Shown here piece after piece: positions 9,869 to 18,863 of a stretch of 64,000 bases of DNA (positions are counted from its first letter, which is position 1; each line of letters starts with the position of its first letter). The position numbers were made by a program, and so were the translations under genes. The DNA lies in the NCBI GenBank assembly GCA_041395445.1, contig JAWLAO010000005.1, positions 124,001 to 188,000 of the forward strand. The letters run 5' to 3'. The DNA is from Gammaproteobacteria bacterium (GTDB lineage: Bacteria > Pseudomonadota > Gammaproteobacteria > Xanthomonadales > Marinicellaceae). The notes under the pieces were generated by a model. It was not told where the DNA came from. It worked only from the letters and a program-made list of their open reading frames with translations, and did no database searches.

Positions 9869-11695
9869 ATGAAGAAAATTTCCGCAACGAATGATTTCGT
9901 AATACTCTTTGCAAATATAAATGGTTCCGGTTCAGCTTCGGCGAATAATTTATTTGCTAAAGCTGTTTTTCGCCTTGGTATTCCGGTTTCAGCAAAAAAT
10001 ATTTTTCCTTCAAATATTCAGGGACTGCCTACATGGTTTGAAGTTCGTGTCAGCGAAAAAGGCTATCTTGGACGCAGAGCTGGTTATGACTTTGTGGTTG
10101 CAATCAACGGTCAGACCTTGGTTAAAGATTATAATGAACTGGAAAGTGGTGGTTACTTTTTTTATGACTCATCAAAACCGCTACCTTCAAATTTATCTCG
10201 TGATGATATTACAGAGATTGGAGTTCCGTTAACTGAGATATGCAATAATAATTATCAAGACCCCAGACTCAGACAAATTTTTAAAAACATTATTTATGTC
10301 GGTGCATTGGCATATTTGTTTGATATGGACTTTAGTGTTTTTGAAGAGTCTATCAAAACTCAATTTGCTAAAAAACAAAAGTTAATTGAACCTAATATCA
10401 ATGCTTTGAAGTTAGGCTATGATTACGCCAAAGAACATTATCAAAGTGTGTGTGATTTGAGAATCCATCGTCGTGATTTGGTTGGTGATCAAATTATGAT
10501 TGACGGTAATAGTGCATTGGCATTGGGAGCATTATATGCCGGTGTAACGATTGTTGGATGGTATCCAATTACACCTTCGACATCTGTTATTGAGGCTTTT
10601 GAAAAATATTGCCATAAATTTCGTATTGATGAAAAGACCGGGAAGAATAAATTCGCAATTATTCAAGCAGAAGATGAATTGGCTGCGATTGGAATTGTCA
10701 TTGGCGCATCATGGAATGGAGCGAGAGCATTTACGGCAACATCAGGTCCGGGTTTGTCATTAATGAGCGAATTCTTAGGTTTGGCTTATTTTTCTGAAGT
10801 GCCTGTTTTTCTGGCAGATATTCAGCGCTCAGGACCGAGCACAGGAATGCCGACCAGGACTCAACAGTCTGATATTATTTCTGCTGCTTACGCTTCCCAC
10901 GGTGATACTAAAAACGTGTTATTAATTCCATCAACCCCAACTGAATGTTTTGAAATGGCAGGAATTGGTTTGAACTTGGCAGAACGATTACAAACTCCGG
11001 TGATTATGCTAAGCGATTTGGATTTGGGCATGAATGTCCATATGACAGATAAAATAACTTGGGATGATTCACAGGTATATGACCGGGGCAAAGTTCTGAA
11101 TTATGATGATTTGGAAAACATGAAAGAGCGATGGGGACGCTATTTGGATGTCGATGGCGATGGTATTCCATACCGTACTATTCCAGGGACTCATCCGATG
11201 AAAGGTTCTTATTTTACTCGTGGTTCATCCCATGATGAATATGCTGTTTATACTGAAGATGGAACTGTCTATGCTCGTGGAATGGAGCGTTTACTAATCA
11301 AGTGGGAAACGGCAAAAAAATTAGTTCCAAAGGCTGAAATAATTGAACATGGTAATGATATGGGAATTATCTATTACGGCACCAGTTCTTTTGCAGTAAA
11401 TGAGGCAGATGATTTGTTGAAGCAACAAGATTGTCAATTGGATGAAATGCGGATTAAATCTTTTCCGTTTGGTGAAGAAGTTGAAAAATTCGTAAAATCC
11501 CATTCTACAATATTTGTTGTTGAGCAGAATCGTGATGCGCAAATGAAATCATTATTGGTCAATGAACTACAAGTTGCTCCGACAAAATTCATCTCAGTAT
11601 TAAATATTGACGGGATGCCGATAACCGCCCAATATATTGCAGAAGAAATACTGGCAAAACTTAAAAACAAAGATAGTCTAAAGGTGGTTCAATGA
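9869..11695 (+). CDS. korA: 2-oxoacid:acceptor oxidoreductase, fused gamma-alpha subunit (KorA type)
   Basis: Subunit of a thiamine-diphosphate, CoA-dependent 2-oxoacid oxidoreductase, most likely acting on 2-oxoglutarate. The 608 aa combine an N-terminal gamma domain (about 1-190; GSGSASANNLFAKAVF, AINGQTLVKDY) and the alpha domain (about 210 onward) with GWYPITPSTSVIEAFEKY, ATSGPGLSLMSEFLGLAYF and RSGPSTGMPTRTQQSD. The fused architecture is that of the oxygen-tolerant KorAB enzymes of mycobacteria and other aerobes. It starts immediately after the flavoprotein stop and overlaps korB by 4 bases (ATGA). Substrate choice among 2-oxoglutarate and other 2-oxoacids cannot be proved from sequence alone. 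Confidence 0.9.
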   Translation: MKKISATNDFVILFANINGSGSASANNLFAKAVFRLGIPVSAKNIFPSNIQGLPTWFEVRVSEKGYLGRRAGYDFVVAINGQTLVKDYNELESGGYFFYDSSKPLPSNLSRDDITEIGVPLTEICNNNYQDPRLRQIFKNIIYVGALAYLFDMDFSVFEESIKTQFAKKQKLIEPNINALKLGYDYAKEHYQSVCDLRIHRRDLVGDQIMIDGNSALALGALYAGVTIVGWYPITPSTSVIEAFEKYCHKFRIDEKTGKNKFAIIQAEDELAAIGIVIGASWNGARAFTATSGPGLSLMSEFLGLAYFSEVPVFLADIQRSGPSTGMPTRTQQSDIISAAYASHGDTKNVLLIPSTPTECFEMAGIGLNLAERLQTPVIMLSDLDLGMNVHMTDKITWDDSQVYDRGKVLNYDDLENMKERWGRYLDVDGDGIPYRTIPGTHPMKGSYFTRGSSHDEYAVYTEDGTVYARGMERLLIKWETAKKLVPKAEIIEHGNDMGIIYYGTSSFAVNEADDLLKQQDCQLDEMRIKSFPFGEEVEKFVKSHSTIFVVEQNRDAQMKSLLVNELQVAPTKFISVLNIDGMPITAQYIAEEILAKLKNKDSLKVVQ

Positions 11696-12744
11696 GTTAT
11701 TTGAAATCGAATTTCAGACATCCTGATTCGGAGGTCAATGAACTGGGATACACCATGCGTAATTACGAAGGTGTTATTTCAACTTTGTGCGCCGGATGCG
11801 GGCATGACTCTATTAGTGCAGCAATTGCTCGTTCCTATTTCGAGATGAATATCGAGCCCCATAAAATTGCAAAAACTTCAGGGATTGGATGTTCTTCTAA
11901 AACACCTGCTTATTATCTTGGTAAGGCTCACGGCTTTAATTCAGTCCATGGAAGAATGCCGTCAATTACTACCGGAGCTAATATGGCAAATAGAAATTTG
12001 CAATATATTGGAGTTTCCGGTGATGGCGATACCGCATCCATCGGTATGGGGCAATTCGCACATGTGGTTCGCAGAAATCTGAATATGATTTATATCGTCA
12101 TGAACAATGGTTGTTATGGTTTAACCAAAGGGCAGGATTCTGCTACCGCAGATGTGGGTTCAAAAACAAAAAAAGGAGTTGCTAACCAGTTTTCTTCCAT
12201 TGATTTATGCCAACTGGCTCTACAACTGGGAGCAGGGTACGTTGCCAGAGGATTTTCTGGAGATAAAAAACAACTGATTCCACTGATCAAAGGAGCTATT
12301 GAACATAATGGATTTGCTTTTATTGATGTCATTTCTCCATGCGTGACGTTTAATAACACACCGCAATCGACTAAAGGTTATGAATATGTTCGTGATCACT
12401 TAGAAGCGACGGGAACAATTGATTTTGTACCACCGCGTCAGGAATTAAAAATCATTCACCCTGAAGGAACAAGCAAAGAAGTGACACTTCATGATGGCAG
12501 CCGACTCATTTTGCAAAAGAATGAAAACGATTACAATCTGGGAACTAAAAGAGAAGCAATGAATGCTATTGAAGCTATACGTGAAGAGAATAAAATTCTC
12601 ACCGGTTTGATATATCTGAACGAAAATACAACGGATACTCACGAAATGATTCATAGTGTGGATGAATCGTTAAATTCATTAACTAAAGAAGATTTGTGTC
12701 CGGGGTCTGCGGTTCTTGATGCTTTGAATGAGGGTTTGAGATAG
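11692..12744 (+). CDS. korB: 2-oxoacid:acceptor oxidoreductase beta subunit (KorB type)
   Basis: Thiamine-diphosphate-binding catalytic subunit of 350 aa. The [4Fe-4S] motif CAGCGHD is near residue 38, with a third Cys in SPCVTFNN. The ThDP/metal motif is GDGDTASIGMGQFAHVVRRN followed by NNGCYGLTKGQ. The C-terminus (TGLIYLNENTTDTHEM, then PLN-like SLNSLTKEDLCPG) resembles the KorB tails of aerobic bacteria. It forms the reaction centre with KorA: 2-oxoacid + CoA to acyl-CoA + CO2 + reduced acceptor. The gene is the last of the three-gene operon and ends in a hairpin shared with convergent hflD. Confidence 0.92.
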   Translation: MSYLKSNFRHPDSEVNELGYTMRNYEGVISTLCAGCGHDSISAAIARSYFEMNIEPHKIAKTSGIGCSSKTPAYYLGKAHGFNSVHGRMPSITTGANMANRNLQYIGVSGDGDTASIGMGQFAHVVRRNLNMIYIVMNNGCYGLTKGQDSATADVGSKTKKGVANQFSSIDLCQLALQLGAGYVARGFSGDKKQLIPLIKGAIEHNGFAFIDVISPCVTFNNTPQSTKGYEYVRDHLEATGTIDFVPPRQELKIIHPEGTSKEVTLHDGSRLILQKNENDYNLGTKREAMNAIEAIREENKILTGLIYLNENTTDTHEMIHSVDESLNSLTKEDLCPGSAVLDALNEGLR

Positions 12745-12774
12745 AAAAGTGGTAGTTTAAATACTACCTCTTTT
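12745..12774. terminator. Shared hairpin between convergent korB and hflD
   Basis: AAAAGTGGTAGT, loop TTAAAT, ACTACCTCTTTT: an almost perfect 12-bp stem with one T-T mismatch and T-rich 3' ends on both strands. It begins right after the korB stop, and the loop contains the hflD stop codon. It probably terminates both transcripts. Confidence 0.65.
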
Positions 12775-13371
12775 AAGTTTTTCAGCTTCTTCAATCAAGG
12801 CTTTGCGTTTGAACAATAGCTGCCATTGAGTTCCGCCCATTTGTGACCATAAAACAGCAGAACGAATTCCTGCTAGAAGTATAGCTCTGATTTTTTCAGT
12901 AATTACAGTTTGTTTGAGGTGTTCCGGTTTTCCGTTGAGAATAATTCTTGGTTGCAACAGACTGATCGTTGAACTGTAAATATTTGCCAGTTTTGTTAGT
13001 ACCGGTATTGAAAAAGGGTCTTCTTGAGTTTGTAGTGTTCTGGACTCATTGAGTCCTTTGCTGATAGCGTTGAGATACTCGCTGTGCTTGTTGAGTTTCC
13101 TTTCTAATGTTATGAGAGTCAATGTATAACGTAAAACGGTCAAATAATCACTATCACGATTAAAAGCATAAGTTAATGTTCTTAGCCCGGTTGTCAAATT
13201 GTTTAAATCATTCGAGTAGATTTCACTAATGTCATCACAATCAATAACATACAGGCTGTTCAGACTCGCTTCAAAACCATTCAAGTCTCTTACTTTTCCC
13301 GTTGATGCCAGTTCGTTGGCAAAATAGGCTGCCTGGCAAATTCCTGCTAATGCTATGGTTTTATTTCTCAT
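12757..13371 (-). CDS. hflD: HflD family protein (high frequency lysogenization protein homolog)
   Basis: Small helical, membrane-associated protein known in E. coli to bind phage lambda CII; its native role is unclear. An upstream ATG at 13407 would overlap mnmA, but the family-like start is MRNKTIALAGICQAAYFANELA at 13371, giving 204 aa, one base after the mnmA stop. Family features: AGICQAA near the N-terminus, LTYAFNRDSDYLTVLRYTL in the middle and SAVLWSQMGGTQWQLLF near the end. Synteny nudJ-mnmA-hflD matches enterobacteria, where purB usually follows; here korB is convergent instead, so purB is displaced. Confidence 0.92.
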   Translation of the reverse strand: MRNKTIALAGICQAAYFANELASTGKVRDLNGFEASLNSLYVIDCDDISEIYSNDLNNLTTGLRTLTYAFNRDSDYLTVLRYTLTLITLERKLNKHSEYLNAISKGLNESRTLQTQEDPFSIPVLTKLANIYSSTISLLQPRIILNGKPEHLKQTVITEKIRAILLAGIRSAVLWSQMGGTQWQLLFKRKALIEEAEKLKRGSI

Positions 13372-13372
13372 A

Positions 13373-14503
13373 CTATTTTTTTGACTTCCAAAACTCACAT
13401 TTCTCATTGAGTGTATCTGTGTACTGAATTATACCACCACCTAGGCAAACTTCACCATCATAAAACACAACCGATTGTCCGGGAGTGACAGCTCTTTGTG
13501 GTGTATCAAAGGTTACTTTAATTGTGTCAGAACCTACTTTTTCAAGAGTACAAGATTGATCCGATTGACGATAACGTGTTTTGGCTTTGCATTTGAGAGG
13601 AAAAGTTGGTTCTTCTCCGGAAATCCAATTTAATTTATCGGCAACAAGTTCACTTGAAAGTAGTAACGGATTATCACCGGATTGAACAGCAATTAAGCTG
13701 TTTTCATGATGGTTTTTTGCAGCAACAAACCAAGGTAGTTGAGGAGCATCTTTGACGCCACCAATGCCTAAACCTTGTCTTTGTCCAATGGTGTAATACA
13801 TGAGACCATCGTGTTTGCCAATCACTCTGTTGTTTTCATCAATGATATTTCCGGGGTTGTGCTTGAGATAATGAGAAAGAAAATTTTGAAAGTTTTTCTC
13901 GCCGATAAAACAAATTCCCACAGAGTCTTTTTTGTCATGAACAATTAAATCAAGTGATTGAGCAACATCCCGAACCACTGATTTTTCAATTTTACCCAAA
14001 GGAAAAATAGAGTAGGCGAGTTGTTCCTGGGTGATTGTGTAAAGAAAATAACTTTGGTCTTTATTTTGATCTTTTCCTTTCAATAATCGGTATTTCCCAT
14101 CATGAAAATCTTTATCGACATAATGACCGGTCGCCATGAAATTGGCACCTAAGTCCTGAGCGCTTTCCAGAAAGGTTTTAAACTTGATTTCCTTGTTACA
14201 TAAAATGTCTGGGTTGGGAGTGCGACCAATACGATATTCTTGCAGGAAATCTTCAAAAACATTGTCCCAATATTCTGAGGCGAAGTTCCTCAGATGTAGT
14301 TTAACGCCAAGTTTATCTGCAACTGACTGTGCATCCTTTACATCATCATCAGCACTGCATGTTTCTAATGTGTCGTCTTCTTCCCAATTTTTCATAAACA
14401 TGCCTTCAACATCATACCCTTGCTGTTGAAGCAATGCGACACTAACGGAAGAATCAACTCCGCCTGACATACCCACAATTATTTTTTCTTTTGATGTCAT
14501 CAA
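13373..14503 (-). CDS. mnmA: tRNA-specific 2-thiouridylase MnmA
   Basis: Thiolates U34 at the wobble position of Lys, Glu and Gln tRNAs, taking sulfur from the IscS/Tus relay and activating the base with ATP. The 376 aa sequence has the PP-loop GMSGGVDSSV at the start, NPDILCNKEIKFK with one catalytic Cys, ATGHY, and VGICFIGE with the second Cys, then the C-terminal barrel (TPGQSVVFYDG). It overlaps nudJ by 4 bases upstream and is one base from hflD downstream, so the three are co-transcribed. The gene is intact. Confidence 0.97.
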   Translation of the reverse strand: MMTSKEKIIVGMSGGVDSSVSVALLQQQGYDVEGMFMKNWEEDDTLETCSADDDVKDAQSVADKLGVKLHLRNFASEYWDNVFEDFLQEYRIGRTPNPDILCNKEIKFKTFLESAQDLGANFMATGHYVDKDFHDGKYRLLKGKDQNKDQSYFLYTITQEQLAYSIFPLGKIEKSVVRDVAQSLDLIVHDKKDSVGICFIGEKNFQNFLSHYLKHNPGNIIDENNRVIGKHDGLMYYTIGQRQGLGIGGVKDAPQLPWFVAAKNHHENSLIAVQSGDNPLLLSSELVADKLNWISGEEPTFPLKCKAKTRYRQSDQSCTLEKVGSDTIKVTFDTPQRAVTPGQSVVFYDGEVCLGGGIIQYTDTLNEKCEFWKSKK

Positions 14504-14952
14504 TCGTAATAACTAAAAAAATCCAAATCATATTTTTTACCTTTCAGGTAATGATCAATATGATGTAAAACCAGAGGACTTCTGAGCCTGTGAGAGTTTT
14601 CTTCCACCTCGTCACGAGTGAGCCATAAACTGCGGATGATTCCTTCATCCAATTCCTGATTAGGAAAGTGTTCTAATGGTTTCCCCGCAAAGCAGGCACG
14701 TAAGAAGTGTGTATCACTGTTAGGTGAAGTCCATTGAGAAAATTCTACCAGATGCGTAATTTCAACTTTCCAGGCACTTTCTTCCAAAGTTTCTCTGATA
14801 GCCGCTTCAACCAAAGTTTCACCTTTATCAAGATGTCCGGCTGGTTGATTTAGTAGTTTTTGTCCATGCAAACTTTCTTCAACCATGAGAAACTTGTTGT
14901 CTTTTTCGACAATTGTAGCGACGGTTACATGAGGAATCCAAATGTCTTTCAT
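14500..14952 (-). CDS. nudJ: Nudix hydrolase NudJ (phosphatase)
   Basis: Nudix-family pyrophosphohydrolase, placed as NudJ by position directly before mnmA and by the N-terminus IPHVTVATIVEKDNKFLMVEE. The E. coli enzyme acts on HMP-PP and nucleoside di/triphosphates. The Nudix box is GHLDKGETLVEAAIRETLEE; the usual Gly after the final EE-x is Ala (SAW), a conservative change. Length of 150 aa is normal. It is the first gene of the nudJ-mnmA-hflD operon, whose promoter should lie in the short gap to the terminator at 15011-15040. Confidence 0.92.
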   Translation of the reverse strand: MKDIWIPHVTVATIVEKDNKFLMVEESLHGQKLLNQPAGHLDKGETLVEAAIRETLEESAWKVEITHLVEFSQWTSPNSDTHFLRACFAGKPLEHFPNQELDEGIIRSLWLTRDEVEENSHRLRSPLVLHHIDHYLKGKKYDLDFFSYYD

Positions 14953-15010
14953 TCAGCAAAATGCCTTATTGGTTACAGGCGGTGAATTATAACAGGTTAA
15001 AATTGATTTA

Positions 15011-15040
15011 CAAAAAAAGGGCTTTCGATTGAAAGCCCTT
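15011..15040 (-). terminator. Intrinsic terminator of the secreted hydrolase gene
   Basis: Perfect 10-bp stem AAGGGCTTTC/GAAAGCCCTT with a 4-base loop. Read on the minus strand, a run of seven T follows, and it lies 22 bases after the hydrolase stop. Confidence 0.88.
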
Positions 15041-15062
15041 GGTACTAAAAAGATGATGATTC

Positions 15063-16997
15063 TTATCTTTTTGCGTAAGAGCTCATGGTTGAGTTTCTGC
15101 TGCTGTCAGCAGTTTGAGCCGGATCACGCATATCACTGGAATGACACCAACCAGTTTTGTGACCTTTGTTATTGCCACCACTTAATTGACCACGAGATTT
15201 TTCAATCACACCATCTTCAGGATCGCTAAGGAAAACATCTGTGCCCATGCTGCAATAATCATATCTCCACCATTTGGTCTCAAATGAAGTGGTATAATAG
15301 TGAACCTCATTTCTTGCCCAAGTTGGAATGCCGCTGAGCCATGATGATGCACCTGAAGTTGTTAAGTTCGAGTTTGTTCCACAACCTACACCAAACACAT
15401 CACCAAGTGCTGCCAGGTTGCCTGCTAAAGGAGTTCCTTGATATGGAGTTCCAACTGATTGAATCATGCGACTTCCTGTTGAATAATCCAAACCACTCCA
15501 GTAATAAGTGTATAAGTGCAAACTGGCTGCACCACCTTGAGAGTGAGCCACTATACCAAATGAACTGAATTGTGCACCAAAATCTCTGATTCTTTGAGCA
15601 AAAGCATCATGAGAACGATTTTGGTTTAAATCATAAAAAACGGCTGAATTTGAAAACTGAGATTGTCTCGGTCCCCACACATCGCTCGAACAATAGCCAT
15701 GAACCAATAACAATTTGCCACCGGCTTTGGTATTGCTTTTCATAACAGGACGTTGTCCCATCAGCATTTCTTCAGTGATTTGTCCGTTGAATGATTTTGT
15801 TGCAGATTTTGGCAATGTAGCCACCTTCATTTCCATGGAGTCAGAACTGACTAATGGAATGAAATGATTGGCATCTTCAATTCTCAGATTTCTTAACTCA
15901 AAAGAACCTTGAGCTTTTGCCATAGCCAACCAACGCCCATCTAATTCCACGTTCAATTGGTCTTTTACAACAGTTGTGATTGTACTCACCCAAGAAACAG
16001 GTGTCATAACCCCTTTATCGTTGTTACCCCACACTTCAGCGATAATTCTGTAACGATTATCCAATGATTTAGAGTTGTTTTGTACATTCAAACTGATGTT
16101 TAAGCGATTGTCATTGATAGTGAATGCAGAAGCTTTGGTTGCGTTTAATGCAATTGATTGTTCAATAACAGGAACATAATGTTCGGTTGTACGGAAAAAT
16201 GGTGAGCCATCAGGGTTCGTTCCCATTGCTTTGATTTGAACATTATAATCACCGGCTAACTCTGCTTTGAAATCACCGCCAAATAAACCATCATTCGCAT
16301 TCAAATCACCATGAAGTCCGTCATCAAACATTTCATAAGTCGATTTCAAACCATTTGGATGTGTGACAACCATAGTCGCTGAAGAGATAGGCTTAAAGTC
16401 TTTTAAGGCTTCGATGGTATCTTCATTGGTTGTGCTTTGTGTTACAAAGTGAATATTGTGACCTTTGATTTGATCCAGATTCGTTTTGTATGAGTTCAGT
16501 TTGTATTTGCTTTCACTGGAAAGTAAAACATAACCGTCAAATTGTTCCGGCTCTCCAATAGTACGAATGCGAAGATTCCAATGACCCTTATTTACGTTTT
16601 GAAAATCGTATTTATCCGCCGGATAGTTATTTCTATCCATTCCGTATTTGTTAAATGATCTGTCTCGGGCAATATCTTCTGCAACATGTACTTGTTTTGT
16701 AACAGGGTCAACAAGTTCAATTTGCCAGTTTTTCGAACCGTTTGAGAAAACCAGTAATTCAAAGTTGGAATCATCAACCGCAAGTTGTGAGTCCCAATAC
16801 CAGTTTCCTGATTTGGTTTCAGTCAAACTAACAGGTATTAAAGCAGTTTTTGAAGTGATGGCTGTCTGTTCAGGTTGAACCGGACGCATCAAATCAAATT
16901 CTTCAGGTGGTCCTGCAAGTTGTTTGTTGTACAGGTTATTAGCGTTCGCTAATGATGCAATTGCCAGCGACAAAGCCGGTAATAATTTTAATTTCAT
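15063..16997 (-). CDS. Secreted alpha/beta hydrolase (lipase-like) with long N-terminal beta-rich region
   Basis: 644 aa with a signal peptide (LLPALSLAIASLANANN). The first two thirds look like beta-sandwich domains, including a calcium-site-like DDGLHGDLNANDGLFGG near residue 220, as in choice-of-anchor-X type proteins. The catalytic part begins near residue 420 with LLLVHGYCSS (oxyanion-hole HG) and has AHSQGG, whose Ser is residue 486 (codon 15540-15542). A likely acid/base pair is Asp in LSDPEDGVIEKSRGQ and His in NKGHKTGWCHSSD. Several Cys residues near the active site suggest disulfides. It resembles extracellular lipases/conditioned-medium-factor-like proteins and could leave the cell by the type II system whose gspLMN lie at 31 kb (inference). 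Monocistronic, with its own terminator. Confidence 0.78.
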   Translation of the reverse strand: MKLKLLPALSLAIASLANANNLYNKQLAGPPEEFDLMRPVQPEQTAITSKTALIPVSLTETKSGNWYWDSQLAVDDSNFELLVFSNGSKNWQIELVDPVTKQVHVAEDIARDRSFNKYGMDRNNYPADKYDFQNVNKGHWNLRIRTIGEPEQFDGYVLLSSESKYKLNSYKTNLDQIKGHNIHFVTQSTTNEDTIEALKDFKPISSATMVVTHPNGLKSTYEMFDDGLHGDLNANDGLFGGDFKAELAGDYNVQIKAMGTNPDGSPFFRTTEHYVPVIEQSIALNATKASAFTINDNRLNISLNVQNNSKSLDNRYRIIAEVWGNNDKGVMTPVSWVSTITTVVKDQLNVELDGRWLAMAKAQGSFELRNLRIEDANHFIPLVSSDSMEMKVATLPKSATKSFNGQITEEMLMGQRPVMKSNTKAGGKLLLVHGYCSSDVWGPRQSQFSNSAVFYDLNQNRSHDAFAQRIRDFGAQFSSFGIVAHSQGGAASLHLYTYYWSGLDYSTGSRMIQSVGTPYQGTPLAGNLAALGDVFGVGCGTNSNLTTSGASSWLSGIPTWARNEVHYYTTSFETKWWRYDYCSMGTDVFLSDPEDGVIEKSRGQLSGGNNKGHKTGWCHSSDMRDPAQTADSSRNSTMSSYAKR

Positions 16998-17150
16998 TTA
17001 TGCTCCTCTCTTTTGATTTTTTATGGAAGTTTGGGAGGTGACATAATTTGTTAGTATAATTGATGTGTTTTTGTCTCCCCCAAAACGCATGAAAAAATAT
17101 CACACTATTGAATAAAATTCAAACGAATGTTTTAAATTGAGGTTGCTTTT

Positions 17151-17828
17151 TTAGTTTTTTTTACATTTGCTATTGATTTCTAATAGTCTTTCTATCTTTC
17201 CAATATCATCCCATTGACCTTCATATAGCTCGCCGGTAACTTCTGAATTCTGCATTTTTTGCTTAAGAATAGGAGTAATTGAAAATGTTCCGGCTTGCAA
17301 ATTTTTTAATAATTCAGGTGTATAAATTCCAATGCCGCTGTATGTATATTTATTTGATGACGCAGATATGTGATTGAGTGATTCATCATCATTGATAGAA
17401 AAATCACCGCTAGAATTATGTGGAGGATTGTTGACAAGGATGAGATGAGCGAGAGAATTTAAGTCCTTATTTAATAGTTTTTCGAATGGAAAATCAGTCT
17501 TGATGTCGCCGTTTACGACCAAAAATGGTTCTTCATTTAATAATGGCAGAGCTTTAAGAATTCCACCTCCTGTTTCCAAGGGTTCTTCACCCTCGTAGGA
17601 ATATCTAATTTTGACTCCGTAGTTTTCGCCACTACCCAGTTTTTGCATAATTTGTTGAGCCAACCAACTGACATTTATAACAATGTCGGTAATTCCGGCA
17701 TGCTTGAGGTTTTCGATATGATGCTCAATAAGTGATTTGCCACAAACTTCAAGTAATGGCTTGGGTTTGACCAAAGTGAGAGGTCTCATTCTTTCACCTT
17801 TACCTGCAGCGAGAATTATTGCTCGCAT
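17151..17828 (-). CDS. murU: N-acetylmuramate-1-phosphate uridylyltransferase MurU
   Basis: Sugar-phosphate nucleotidyltransferase of 225 aa that converts MurNAc-1-phosphate to UDP-MurNAc in the recycling route that bypasses MurA/B and confers fosfomycin tolerance. The signature is at the N-terminus: LAAGKGERMRPLT and KPKPLLEVCGKSLIEHH. VVNGDI supplies the metal-binding Asp, and GLYEGQW-like ELYEGQWDDIG sits near the end. The start overlaps the 3' end of amgK by 13 bases, the usual amgK-murU pairing. A general mannose-1-phosphate guanylyltransferase-like role is the alternative. Confidence 0.88.
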   Translation of the reverse strand: MRAIILAAGKGERMRPLTLVKPKPLLEVCGKSLIEHHIENLKHAGITDIVINVSWLAQQIMQKLGSGENYGVKIRYSYEGEEPLETGGGILKALPLLNEEPFLVVNGDIKTDFPFEKLLNKDLNSLAHLILVNNPPHNSSGDFSINDDESLNHISASSNKYTYSGIGIYTPELLKNLQAGTFSITPILKQKMQNSEVTGELYEGQWDDIGKIERLLEINSKCKKN

Positions 17829-18805
17829 ATAGTTTCTATGCTTGGAGAAATATTGTTAATCAATTGCAAGAATTGTTCAAGCTCAGGATAAACATTACAA
17901 ACTGACTTCACATAGCAAAGAGTCCGGTTAATGTCCTTAAGGTATTGGGGTTTGTTATCACGATAATTGAGGCGGCAAAAGATTCCGATTGCCTTAAGAT
18001 GTCTTTGAATACCCATGAGGTCAAACCATCTTCTCCATTGATCTTCGGAAATATCTGTCTGATTCGATTCGTTATAAATATTGCGGAATTTATCAGCAGT
18101 CTCATAAACCCATTGAGGGTTCCATGAAATATAACAATCTCTAAGCAGGGAAACCAAATCATAAGTAACGGGACCAATCACAGCATCCTGAAAGTCGATA
18201 ATGCCGGGGTTGTTCTCTTTGGTTTTCATTAAATTGCGACTATGATAATCTCGATGAACAAATGTCTGAGGTTGCTCCAGAGCATTTTTTGTCAATAATT
18301 CATAACATTCATTTAATGTATGGCTCTGTTCATCGGTTAGTTCAACATCAAGGTGACGACCAATAAACCAATCGTGAAATAGGCTCAATTCAAATTTTAA
18401 TAGCTCATCATCATAGCAGGGCAGGTCATTGGTAGAAGTGCTCGCCTGTATTTTATGTAATGAGATGATGGCATCAGAGTACAAAGATTCAAAATTTTCA
18501 TCATCCAATTTAGAAAGGTATTGAACAGTTCCCAAATCGGATAGTAGTAAAAAACCATCCTCAAGATTCTTCGCTAAAACTTTTGGGACGTTGACTCCGC
18601 TTTTTTCCAGTAGTTTTGCAACCTTGATAAATGGTTTACAATCTTCGTGCTCAACCGGAGCATCCATGACTATATAGGTTTGAGATTTTGAAAAGACTCT
18701 CCAGTAACTTCTAAAGCTGGCATCACTGGATGCCGGTTTTATGTAACATTCACTGTCAGATAATACGTTTTGAGTCCAAGCCAGTAATTCCAGCTTCCTA
18801 TCCAT
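17816..18805 (-). CDS. amgK: Anomeric MurNAc/GlcNAc kinase AmgK (aminoglycoside phosphotransferase fold)
   Basis: Phosphorylates the anomeric position of MurNAc released from recycled peptidoglycan, giving the MurU substrate. The 329 aa protein has the APH kinase fold, with N-terminal SDASFRSYWRVF and YIVMDAP, catalytic loop FVHRDYHSRNLM and metal-binding IDFQDAVIGPVTYDLVSLLRD. It precedes murU with a 13-base overlap. In many relatives lptD-surA sit divergently upstream; here the neighbour is a SLC13 permease. Family placement is sure, the specific substrate comes from the pairing with murU. Confidence 0.88.
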   Translation of the reverse strand: MDRKLELLAWTQNVLSDSECYIKPASSDASFRSYWRVFSKSQTYIVMDAPVEHEDCKPFIKVAKLLEKSGVNVPKVLAKNLEDGFLLLSDLGTVQYLSKLDDENFESLYSDAIISLHKIQASTSTNDLPCYDDELLKFELSLFHDWFIGRHLDVELTDEQSHTLNECYELLTKNALEQPQTFVHRDYHSRNLMKTKENNPGIIDFQDAVIGPVTYDLVSLLRDCYISWNPQWVYETADKFRNIYNESNQTDISEDQWRRWFDLMGIQRHLKAIGIFCRLNYRDNKPQYLKDINRTLCYVKSVCNVYPELEQFLQLINNISPSIETICEQ

Positions 18806-18863
18806 ATATATTTAAAAGATGAAAAATCCAATATTACTTTTGTAAAAATATATTTTCAAGCAA

